DNA of 64,000 bases from contig NZ_CP062804.1 in the NCBI RefSeq assembly GCF_008801925.2, positions 620,001 to 684,000 of the forward strand. The letters are read 5' to 3'. Both the position numbers and the translations under genes were made by a program. The notes beneath the pieces were generated by a model. It saw nothing but the letters and a program-made list of their open reading frames with translations, had not been told where the DNA came from and ran no database searches. The DNA comes from Cupriavidus basilensis (lineage in GTDB: Bacteria > Pseudomonadota > Gammaproteobacteria > Burkholderiales > Burkholderiaceae). Shown piece by piece: positions 52,735 through 60,277 of this stretch; position 1 is the first letter of the stretch, and each line of letters opens with the position of its first letter.

Positions 52735-55194
52735 GTGATTACCTTTACCGAAGTGGGCTTGTCTGCGGCATCGCGGCAGCCGGGTTCCCGCGTGCGCTGG
52801 GGCGCGGTCCGGGCACTGCTTGACCATGCCGGCTGGATCCTTGCCGCCACGCTGTTCGGCGCGCTGTGCGGCGCGCTGTATGCGTGGTCGCTGCCGGCCA
52901 TGTACGAGGCGGACGTACTGGTGCGCCCGGAGTCTGCCCGGCGGCTTGCGCTGAATGCGCAGGGTACGGCCAACGCGGGGCAGCCCGCCGACGAACTGCG
53001 CCCGGATGCGATGACCAGCCGCGCGGTGCTGACGCCGGTGGTGCGGGAAACCCGGCTCGATATCGCCGCGGCCCCGCGCACGGTGCCCGTGGTTGGCGCG
53101 CTATGGGCGCGGTTTGCCGGTGGCGCGCAGGCAGGACCACGTTCTACACCGCTAGCTGCGCCGCTGGAGAGCCTGTCCGCCTACGCCTGGGGCGGTGAGC
53201 GGATCGACCTGATCGCCCTCAACGTGCCCGACGCGCTGCTCAACCAGCCACTGACGCTGGTGGCGCAGGGCGACCAGCGCTTCCGCCTGCTGGGCGAGGA
53301 CGGTGCGGTGCTGCTGACGGGCAAGGTCGGCGACATCGCGCGGGGCAGTGGCGTTTCGCTCAAGCTGGCGCAGCTCACCGCGCGCGCGGGGACCGAGTTC
53401 GTGGTGATGCGCCGCGACGCCATCACGGCGGTCGAGCTGCTGGCGCGCGGGCTCAAGCTGGAGCCGCAGCGTGGCGCGGCCACGGCAACCGCGCCGAATG
53501 GCGCAGCGGCGGGCGCCGCCGCTGGTGCAGCCGCCGACGCGGTGCGCATCGCCTGGCGCGACGCCGACCGGGAGCATGCCGCCGCAGTGGTCAATGCCGT
53601 GGCGCGCTCGATTGTCGATACGCAGGTTGGCCATCGGCGCGAGCAGGACAACCAGCAGCTGGATTTCGTCACCAGCGAGCTGCCGCGCGTGAAGGCCGAG
53701 CTGGAGGCGGCCGAGGCGGCCCTGGCCCGGTACCGCGCGCGCGCCGGGTCATTGCAGCCTTCCCAGGAGTCCCAGTCCTATCTCAGCGGCAGCATCGAGT
53801 ACCAGCGGCAGATCTCCGGGCTGCGGCTCGAGCGCGCGCGCCTGCTGCGCAATTTCATGCCGCAGAGCCAGGAAGTGCGGGCAATCGACGAGCAGATCGA
53901 GCAGTTGCGCGGCGACAGGCGCAGCATGGATAGCCGGCGCCAAGGGCTGTCCGAGGCGGAGCGGGAGTCGGGCGCGCTCAGCCGCGACGTGAAGGTGGCC
54001 GAGGACATGTACATGTCATTGCGCAGGCAGGCACAGCTGCTGTCGCTGGCGCAGTCCGACCAGAGCAGCGATGTGCGGCTCGTGGACCTTGCGGTGGCGC
54101 CTGCGCTGCCGGTCGGCCCGGATCGGGCGCTGGTGACGGGCCTGGCTGCGCTGCTGGGCCTGTTGGCTGGCTCCGGGGTGGCCGCGCTCAAGAGCCGCGC
54201 GTCCCGGGGCATGGAGAGCGCTGCCGCGATCGAAGGGAGCCTGGCGTTGCCGATGGTGGGCGAGGTCGTGTTCAGCCCCGAGCAGCTTGAGCTGGAACGC
54301 AAGAGCCTGGCGCAGCCGCGGCCCCTGCGCGCACCGGTCTTGTCCGTGTGCGAGCCGGGCCAGGCAGTACGGCTCGCACGCGGCACGGACGACGCGGCGC
54401 GGGCGAGCCTGCGCCACTGCGTGTCCACCGCTTCGGTGCGCCCCGGCGCGGCGCATGAAGACACGGTGCTGCACGACCGGTACCTGCTCGCACGGCAGTA
54501 TCCGCACGCCCCGGCCGTTGAGGGGCTGCGCACCTTGCGCGCGTCGCTGCACTTCGCCATGGACGGCGCTGCCAACCACATCGTGGCCATTACCAGCGCC
54601 TCCGTGGGGGCGGGCAAGACCTTTGGCGCGGTCAACCTGGCCGTGCTGGCGGCGGAGGCCGGCATGCGCGTGCTGGTGGTCGACGCCGACCTGCGCCGTG
54701 CCCGCGTGGCCGGGCAGTTCGGCCTGGAGGGCACGCTGGGGCTGGCCGACCTGCTGGGCGGGGCCCTCACGCTGCATGATGCGATCCAGCCCACCGCTGT
54801 CGGCGGGCTGTGGCTGCTCTCGGCCGGCACGCGGCCGGCGAATCCATCCGAGCTGCTGATGCTGCCCGCCCTGCGCGAGGTGCTGCTCACCTGCGCCGCG
54901 GGCTTTGACCTGGTCCTCGTGGATACGCCCCCCATCCTCGCGGTGGCCGACGCCGCGCTGGTCAGCCGCGTAGCCGGCGCCACGCTGCTGTTCGTGCGCG
55001 CCGGCAACACCCCGCAGGAGAAGGTGGTGGAGGCGCTCAAGTACCTGGACCGGGCCCATGCGAACGTGATCGGCGGCGTGCTCAATGGCTTGCAGGTGCG
55101 CCGGAGCAACCGGGAGCGCTGTGCCGAGACCAGCGACTACCTGCGCGCGAGCGCGCCGGAGGATGGCACGGTGCCGGCCTGGCGCATCGGCTGA
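52735..55194 (+). CDS. Second Wzc-like copolymerase/ATPase, without a C-terminal tyrosine cluster
   Basis: 819 aa from the GTG at 52735, chosen for GGGGAG 7 bp upstream; a GTG at 52714 would add 7 residues. TM1 ~30-50, a periplasmic coiled-coil region (~320-440), TM2 ~465-485, then a BY-kinase-like domain: ITSASVGAGKTFGAVNLAVL (Walker A), VLVVDADLRRARVAG (A'), LVLVDTPPILAV (B). Unlike copy 1, the tail (ETSDYLRASAPEDGTVPAWR) has a single Tyr, so tyrosine autophosphorylation of the usual kind is unlikely. A ~100-aa insertion between TM2 and the ATPase core is poorly conserved. It may set chain length for a second polymer or modulate Wzc. Confidence 0.85.
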   Translation: MITFTEVGLSAASRQPGSRVRWGAVRALLDHAGWILAATLFGALCGALYAWSLPAMYEADVLVRPESARRLALNAQGTANAGQPADELRPDAMTSRAVLTPVVRETRLDIAAAPRTVPVVGALWARFAGGAQAGPRSTPLAAPLESLSAYAWGGERIDLIALNVPDALLNQPLTLVAQGDQRFRLLGEDGAVLLTGKVGDIARGSGVSLKLAQLTARAGTEFVVMRRDAITAVELLARGLKLEPQRGAATATAPNGAAAGAAAGAAADAVRIAWRDADREHAAAVVNAVARSIVDTQVGHRREQDNQQLDFVTSELPRVKAELEAAEAALARYRARAGSLQPSQESQSYLSGSIEYQRQISGLRLERARLLRNFMPQSQEVRAIDEQIEQLRGDRRSMDSRRQGLSEAERESGALSRDVKVAEDMYMSLRRQAQLLSLAQSDQSSDVRLVDLAVAPALPVGPDRALVTGLAALLGLLAGSGVAALKSRASRGMESAAAIEGSLALPMVGEVVFSPEQLELERKSLAQPRPLRAPVLSVCEPGQAVRLARGTDDAARASLRHCVSTASVRPGAAHEDTVLHDRYLLARQYPHAPAVEGLRTLRASLHFAMDGAANHIVAITSASVGAGKTFGAVNLAVLAAEAGMRVLVVDADLRRARVAGQFGLEGTLGLADLLGGALTLHDAIQPTAVGGLWLLSAGTRPANPSELLMLPALREVLLTCAAGFDLVLVDTPPILAVADAALVSRVAGATLLFVRAGNTPQEKVVEALKYLDRAHANVIGGVLNGLQVRRSNRERCAETSDYLRASAPEDGTVPAWRIG

Positions 55195-55242
55195 CCCGCC
55201 ACCTTCGACTTTTGCCGGCGTAGCGGCCACGGGCGCCGCCGC

Positions 55243-55266
55243 GTGCCCGCGCATGCGTGCGGGCAC
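55243..55266 (+). terminator. Hairpin after the second wzc
   Basis: Perfect 8-bp stem GTGCCCGC / GCGGGCAC with an 8-nt loop, 48 bp after the stop. No T run; a plausible end of the EPS transcript. Confidence 0.45.
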
Positions 55267-55314
55267 ACGGCATGCCCGCCATCCTCTCCACCCTTTATCG
55301 ACCAGAACGGCCTC

Positions 55315-56304
55315 ATGAGAAGCACGAACGGCAGGCACTTGCCCGCGCTGTCCCACCTGGTGGCGCTAGAAGCTACCGTCAGGCTAGCCAGCGTGACGGG
55401 CGCGGCCGACGAGCTATGCCTGACACAGAGCGCGGTCAGCAAGCAGTTGACCGAGCTCGAAGCGTACCTCGGCGTGCCCATGCTGATCCGCCGCAAGGGC
55501 GCCGTCTCGCCCACCCAGGCCGGCGAGCAATATCTGCGCGCGGTCCGCAAGGTGATAGCCGAGCTGGAGGAAGCCACGCTGGAGGTGCTGACAAGCAGGG
55601 GCAGCGGTGGCCGGCTCGATCTGCGCGTGCCGGTTTCGCTAGGCAATATCTGGTTGCTGCCGAGGCTGGCAGGCTTTGCCAAGGCCCATCCCCAGATCCA
55701 GGTCAACATCACCGCCAAGGCAGGCACGGTGGATCTGCGTGCGTCCGGCCTGGACGGCGCGATCCAGGTTTGCACGGGCCCGCCCGAAGGGCATGTCGGC
55801 GTCAAGGTGATGCCACTGGCCTTGTTTCCGGTGTGCGTGCCCGAACTGCTGGCGCAGGCGGAGTCCGCCCAGGCTGCGCTGGAGCGCCTGCCGCTGCTGC
55901 ACCAGGCGGAGGCGCTGGAAGCGTGGGCGGGCTACTTCGACGTGATCGGCATGGCGGCGCGCAGGGCCCTGCGCGGGCCGCGCTATGCCTCGCTGGCCAT
56001 GGGGCTGCAGGCGGCGCTCAGCGGCATGGGAATCGCCCTGTTGCCCGATTACGTGGTGAGGGAGGACCTGAAGGCGGGTCGGTTGGTGCGCTTGCTGGAC
56101 GCCACTTATGTCTCGCCCAAGTCCTATTACTTTGTTTGCCTTGAGGACAAGTGGCATAGCCCGTTGGTCGGGGTCTTCCTTGCCTGGCTGCTGGCGGAGG
56201 TGGCCGCGGATGCGCCCCCCTGCATATCGCAGGAGATGCCACCCCAGACGCCACCCCTGACGCCACCCCTGACGCCGCCCCAGGTGCCGGCCAGGCATGA
56301 ATAG
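55315..56304 (+). CDS. LysR-family transcriptional regulator (GcvA-like)
   Basis: 329 aa from ATG 55315; the ribosome-binding site is weak. HTH at ~10-65 (ATVRLASVTGAADELCLTQS; AVSKQLTELEAYLGVPMLIR), then a type-2 periplasmic-binding fold of the GcvA/AmpR-like subgroup (GRLDLRVPVSLGNIWLLPRL; MGLQAALSGMGIALLPDYVV). The C-terminus ends in a Pro/Thr repeat encoded by a 12-bp DNA repeat (PPLTPPLTPP), 15 bp from the convergent transglutaminase stop. Target unknown. Confidence 0.88.
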   Translation: MRSTNGRHLPALSHLVALEATVRLASVTGAADELCLTQSAVSKQLTELEAYLGVPMLIRRKGAVSPTQAGEQYLRAVRKVIAELEEATLEVLTSRGSGGRLDLRVPVSLGNIWLLPRLAGFAKAHPQIQVNITAKAGTVDLRASGLDGAIQVCTGPPEGHVGVKVMPLALFPVCVPELLAQAESAQAALERLPLLHQAEALEAWAGYFDVIGMAARRALRGPRYASLAMGLQAALSGMGIALLPDYVVREDLKAGRLVRLLDATYVSPKSYYFVCLEDKWHSPLVGVFLAWLLAEVAADAPPCISQEMPPQTPPLTPPLTPPQVPARHE

Positions 56305-56319
56305 GTCGGCCGCCACGTC

Positions 56320-57180
56320 CTACCAGGTGCAGATGCCCCAGTCGGTGTACAGCGGCATTTCCAGGCCGAGCGCCGTATCTGTCACCGCATGGATCTGCAC
56401 GAAGGGCCGCTCGGACTCCACTTTGCCAAAGATCGCCGCGAACGGGATCTCACCCGCATCCCGTCCCGTGCCGATGCGCAGCAGGCCCGTGGGAATGGAG
56501 GTGCCGGAGGGGTCGACGAGATACCACCTGCCCGACAGGAAGACTTCCACGAAGGCATGGAAATCCGGCGGCCCGAGCGCGGGATCGGCGCCGTAGTCCA
56601 GGCTGCTGGAGATGCGCGCGGGAATGCTCAGCGCCCGGCAGATGGCAATCATCAGGTGCGCGAAATCCCGGCACACGCCAGTGCGCTCGACAATCGTGTC
56701 CACGGCCGAGGTGCGCTCATTGGTGGAAGTCGAGAGGAAACGCACATGGTTGCGCGCCCATTCCCGGATGGCCACGACGCGCGAGTAGCCCCATGGCACC
56801 CTGCCGAACTCGCGCAGGGCAAACTCCATCAGGCGGTCGGATTCACAGTAGCGGCTAGGCGCCAGGTAGGGCAGCACCTCGAAGGGCAGTTGCGCGATCG
56901 GCACTTCGTGCAAGGTCGAAGGATCGTCGAGGCGGTGGTCGATATCGACCACGGCTTCATAGTGGATCGCCAGATGCCCCTTGGGGGCGCGCAGCCGGAT
57001 CAGCCGGTTGCATAGCACGGCATCGGTGTACTGGTCCATGCGCAGCACGGGCGGCACCGTCAGGCGCTCGGAAACAATGCGCTGGCGGGCGGTACGGGCG
57101 GCTTCGATGTTGAACAGGAAGTCAGCCTCGGCATCCAGGACTTCGTACGACAGGTCGACCGAGTATCGAAGACGGTTCAT
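56320..57180 (-). CDS. Transglutaminase-like cysteine protein
   Basis: 286 aa, AAGGGGGCATCAA before the ATG. An N-terminal beta domain (bacterial transglutaminase-like N region) is followed by the papain-fold core: ERTGVCRDFAHLMIAICRAL (Cys), DFHAFVEVFLSGRWYLVDPS (His and Asp of the triad). All three catalytic positions are kept. No signal peptide. Members act as proteases, amidases or peptide cross-linkers; the substrate is unknown. Not part of the EPS operon by orientation. Confidence 0.85.
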   Translation of the reverse strand: MNRLRYSVDLSYEVLDAEADFLFNIEAARTARQRIVSERLTVPPVLRMDQYTDAVLCNRLIRLRAPKGHLAIHYEAVVDIDHRLDDPSTLHEVPIAQLPFEVLPYLAPSRYCESDRLMEFALREFGRVPWGYSRVVAIREWARNHVRFLSTSTNERTSAVDTIVERTGVCRDFAHLMIAICRALSIPARISSSLDYGADPALGPPDFHAFVEVFLSGRWYLVDPSGTSIPTGLLRIGTGRDAGEIPFAAIFGKVESERPFVQIHAVTDTALGLEMPLYTDWGICTW

Positions 57181-57399
57181 TTGATGCCCCCTTGCCCGCG
57201 CGGCATGACAGGCGCTTGCTGGATGAATGGTTCGTGACAGGACTCAACGGATCGCCACGGCAGCCGTCAAGCGGGGTTGCGTGCCCGTCCATGGTCGTCG
57301 CCCCTGATGGGAAAGTCCAGTGAATCCGTTGAACGCCCTGTGCGGGTGTCCCTTGTTCCCCCAATGCCTGGGCGCCCGCGCTCCTGCTCCTCGACCCTG

Positions 57400-57415
57400 T
57401 ACCGCTCTACCGCTC
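57400..57415 (-). repeat. 8-bp tandem duplication at the end of the RcsB-like gene
   Basis: TACCGCTC twice on the plus strand; the second copy reaches into the stop codon (57415-57417) of the minus-strand gene. Confidence 0.8.
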
Positions 57416-58146
57416 TAAAGCGGGCCGCTGTTCTTTGGCCGTGGCACCAGCTTGCCCGCGGCCCGTTTGCGGGGCCGGCCGAGCAGGCCGACGGAGACAG
57501 CGTAGCTGAAGAGATCCAGGTCGCCGCGCAGCCCGAGCTTGCGCATGGCGGACACCTTCTGGGTGCTGATGGTCTTGACGCTGCGCCCGAGACTCAAACC
57601 GATCTGGCTGACCGACATGCCTGACAGGTAGAGCCGGATCACGTCGGTCTCGCGCGGGCTGAGCGCGCTGAACCGGGCGCGCACGTCCATGTCCGGTCCG
57701 GTGCTGTCCAGCAGGTGCCGGATCGTCGGCGACAGGTAGCGCATGCCGTCGAGCACTTGCGTCAGGCCAACCGCGATATGCGAGGCATCGTCGAGCTTGC
57801 TGACCACCGATAAGCGCTCGAACCGGACCAGCCTGCCGATCTGCGTGGGGTTTTCCAGCATGGTGACCACCAGGATCGACAGCGCGGGATAGCGGCGCCG
57901 CACGAACTCGATCATGGGCAGGCCGTCTCCATGCACGCCGCCTGGCATCGCATAGTCCGTCAGCAGGATGTCGCACGGTCGCCGGCTGAGCGCGGCGAGG
58001 ATTTCTGTCGAGTTCCGCGCGATGCCGGCAATCTCCATGCCCTCGAACTGCGCCAGCAAGCCTCGCAAGCCCAGCAGCATGACGGGATGGTCATCGGCGA
58101 TGACGATGTGGGATTTGGAGAGCGAGAGGTTAGCCGGCATGGGCAT
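57415..58146 (-). CDS. RcsB-like response regulator (receiver plus LuxR HTH)
   Basis: 243 aa. Receiver at ~12-130 with acidic pocket ADDHP and phospho-acceptor Asp64 in DILLTDYAMPGG. The GDG after MPGG, the VLTM-like ILVVTMLENP, and the HTH motif SVKTISTQKVSAMRKLGL closely follow E. coli RcsB rather than generic NarL/FixJ proteins. The Lys of the receiver is replaced by a VSKLDD context. A basic tail (GRPRKRAAGKLVPRPKNS) extends past the HTH. RcsB activates colanic acid genes; next to an EPS cluster with colanic-acid-type genes, control of EPS is plausible. It is divergent from the second response regulator across 610 bp. Confidence 0.82.
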   Translation of the reverse strand: MPMPANLSLSKSHIVIADDHPVMLLGLRGLLAQFEGMEIAGIARNSTEILAALSRRPCDILLTDYAMPGGVHGDGLPMIEFVRRRYPALSILVVTMLENPTQIGRLVRFERLSVVSKLDDASHIAVGLTQVLDGMRYLSPTIRHLLDSTGPDMDVRARFSALSPRETDVIRLYLSGMSVSQIGLSLGRSVKTISTQKVSAMRKLGLRGDLDLFSYAVSVGLLGRPRKRAAGKLVPRPKNSGPL

Positions 58147-58343
58147 GGGTCCACGACCACGAATGGCGGCAGCGCATGCATCGCGGGGGCCGCTCCGTTG
58201 GCCGCGGCATCTGGCGTGGGCAAAGAGGGGTGACGTCGCTCATGGCAGAGTTCCTTGCGCTCTTGAAATGGCGGCGCGGCGCGCCGAAGAAAGTACTGAA
58301 TTTGTGACTGCTGACTGTATCGCCGGGAACGCCAAGCTGGTTT

Positions 58344-58356
58344 GAGAAATTTCCTC
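58344..58356. promoter_or_regulatory. Palindrome GAGAAATTTCCTC
   Basis: 8-bp perfect core GAAATTTC, imperfect flanks. First of three like motifs in the divergent region. Confidence 0.45.
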
Positions 58357-58450
58357 ATTTCGCTGCAATTGCGGGGGCGGGCCGGAAACCGCGCGGCAGC
58401 CCGAGGCACGTCATCGGCGTCCCACGCCCCAGGCCGTTCTTCTGATTGCC

Positions 58451-58464
58451 TGGGAAGTTTCCCA
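58451..58464. promoter_or_regulatory. Palindrome TGGGAAGTTTCCCA
   Basis: 6-bp arms TGGGAA / TTCCCA around a 2-bp centre. Second like motif. Confidence 0.5.
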
Positions 58465-58614
58465 ACGCAAGGGGGAGCGACGTCGCCATTCGTTCGCCAT
58501 CCGTTGTGCGGTCCAACGCCAAAAAAGTGATCATTTAGTACTTTTTAAGGCATTCCAATCGGCCGGAACGATGTGCCTGCGCACGGTGCAGGGTTGAGTC
58601 TCTCCCCTCCTTTG

Positions 58615-58624
58615 GGAAATTTCC
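58615..58624. promoter_or_regulatory. Palindrome GGAAATTTCC
   Basis: Perfect 10-bp palindrome, identical to the one at 9844-9853 upstream of vgrG; 133 bp before the BvgA-like start. Confidence 0.55.
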
Positions 58625-58756
58625 GGCGGCTGATTCGGAAGTATCGCGCCAGTTCGAGGGCAACTTCACCACATAATCCGCGCTTCACCTGCCGATTGGC
58701 GGCTGTCGCCCGGCGCAGGTAGGTTCGTTTCTTGGCAGTCTTGGGGGAGAGCGTGA

Positions 58757-59395
58757 GTGGCAACTATCCTGATCGTCGACGATCACCCCGCACTGCGCCT
58801 TGTGATCAAGGCCCAGTTGTCGCAAGTGCTTGGGGTCAGCCATATTCTGGAAGCCGACAACGGCCAGACTGCGATCGAAGCCGCGCGGCAGTTCGAGCCC
58901 GATGTTGCCGTGCTGGACCTGGATATTCCCCGTATCAGCGGGCTGGACGTGATCCCGCGCCTGAAGCGGATTTACCCGCCGATCCGGATCCTGGTGATTT
59001 CGGGGCAGGACCAGGCCGTCTTCGCGCCGCGGGTGCGGCGCGCGGGCGCACAGGGCTTCGTGAGCAAGTTGCAGGACATGAAGGAAATCGTGCGCTGCGT
59101 CGAGTGGGTGATGGCCGGCTACACGGTGTTTCCTGAAATGCGCTATGAGCGCGAGTTGCCGCTCGTCAACCAGCGGTCGGATGAAGAGCGGCTCGCGTTG
59201 CTCTCGGACAAGGAGATCGTCATCCTGCAGATGCTGGTCAGGGGCTTGTCCAACAAGGCCATCGGAGAGCTTTTGTTTATCAGCAATAAAACGGTGAGCA
59301 GCCATAAGACCCGCATCATGGGCAAGCTGCGGGCCACCTCGCTGGTGGAGTTGGTCGACTTAGCCCGGCGCTGCCGCCTGACGCCTTCGCAATGA
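58757..59395 (+). CDS. BvgA/EvgA-like response regulator
   Basis: 212 aa from a GTG start with GGGGGAG upstream. Receiver (ATILIVDDHPALRLVIKAQL) with Asp54 in VAVLDLDIPRISGLDVIPRL, and FVSKLQDMKEIV holding the conserved Lys. LuxR HTH at ~145-205 (LSDKEIVILQMLVRGLSNKA; SNKTVSSHKTRIMGKL). Length and motifs match BvgA/EvgA, partners of unorthodox kinases such as BvgS, which is encoded nearby. The HPt gene follows in the same direction. Confidence 0.9.
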   Translation: MATILIVDDHPALRLVIKAQLSQVLGVSHILEADNGQTAIEAARQFEPDVAVLDLDIPRISGLDVIPRLKRIYPPIRILVISGQDQAVFAPRVRRAGAQGFVSKLQDMKEIVRCVEWVMAGYTVFPEMRYERELPLVNQRSDEERLALLSDKEIVILQMLVRGLSNKAIGELLFISNKTVSSHKTRIMGKLRATSLVELVDLARRCRLTPSQ

Positions 59396-59460
59396 CGCCA
59401 GCCGGTGGCCGCTCATCGGCGGTGGGGGAACAATATGCAAATGTTCACAGAGGCCAAACC

Positions 59461-60195
59461 ATGATCCGTGCGCTATTACTCAGCACTACCGAGAGTGGCG
59501 TGCAAGCGTTGCAGATCAGCGGGCTGGCGGCCTTGCTTGCGGGCCTGGGCTTTACCGTCGAGCACGTGGGCCTGGCCAGCCCGGATCCGCGGCGCGTCCA
59601 ACGCGAGCCGCCCAGGCTGGCACTGGTCTGGCTGGCCCATGACCATGCCGGCGAGCTCGCGCGCGGCGACTTCGGCCTGCCGCCGGACAGTTTGTTGTTT
59701 TCGGTGGTGCAGGCCGGCGCGGACGCGAGCGTGGTTGATGCCGCCCATGGCGCCGCCTTCGATGCCACGTTGAGCGCGCCGGTCAACGTCGGCGCGCTGG
59801 CGCGCGCGCTGGCCGGGCACGGGTTTGTCGCGGTGTCGCCCGGCGAATGCGCGGCCGCCGGCACGCTGCTCGATACGCTCGCGGGCGGTGACGCGGATAT
59901 CGTCAGGGACCTGGTGGACAGCCTGGTCGAGACCAACCGCAGCGATCTCGAGATGATGCGCACGGCGCTGGCGGATGGCGCCTGGCAGCAGTTCGGCAGC
60001 GGGGCTCACCGTATCAAGGGCTCGGCCAGGATCCTGGAGTGCGCGGCCCTGGTCACGCTTTGCGGCCGGCTCGAGTCCGTTGCCCAGTTCGGCGACCTTG
60101 CCACCGCGCAAGCCTTGCTGCCGATTCTTGCCTCAACGCTGGCGCACCTCGACGCGAGGCTGGCGGCGCTGCGCCCGCCCCCCCGAGCGGCCTGA
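59461..60195 (+). CDS. Stand-alone HPt phosphotransfer protein with degenerate receiver-like N-terminus
   Basis: 244 aa from ATG 59461. The C-terminal ~110 residues are an HPt domain: LDTLAGGDADIVRDLVDSLV, then GAHRIKGSARILECAALVTL with phospho-accepting His183. The N-terminal ~115 residues resemble a receiver fold without the phospho-Asp (RALLLSTTESGVQALQISGL; LALVWLAHDHAGELARG). It most likely relays phosphate between the hybrid kinase at 60278-63706, which lacks an HPt, and one or both response regulators. The stop is in a 9-bp duplication. Confidence 0.82.
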   Translation: MIRALLLSTTESGVQALQISGLAALLAGLGFTVEHVGLASPDPRRVQREPPRLALVWLAHDHAGELARGDFGLPPDSLLFSVVQAGADASVVDAAHGAAFDATLSAPVNVGALARALAGHGFVAVSPGECAAAGTLLDTLAGGDADIVRDLVDSLVETNRSDLEMMRTALADGAWQQFGSGAHRIKGSARILECAALVTLCGRLESVAQFGDLATAQALLPILASTLAHLDARLAALRPPPRAA

Positions 60196-60204
60196 GCGGC
60201 CTGA
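60187..60204 (+). repeat. 9-bp tandem duplication spanning the HPt gene stop codon
   Basis: GCGGCCTGA twice; the first copy contains the stop codon at 60193-60195, the second adds an in-frame TGA. Confidence 0.85.
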
Positions 60205-60277
60205 GCGCTATCTCTACGCTAACTGCGATCCCGATCGCTACCGGCCCCATGACGGGGGCTCCCGGCAGCTAGGCCGG

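Larger units (their letters stand above)
58147..58756. other. 610-bp divergent regulatory region between two response-regulator genes
   Basis: No gene is supported. It contains three related palindromes (58344, 58451, 58615) and an 11-bp imperfect direct repeat near 58486 (CGCCATTCGTT / CGCCATCCGTT). An AT-rich stretch around 58525-58550 is a likely promoter core. Confidence 0.6.
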
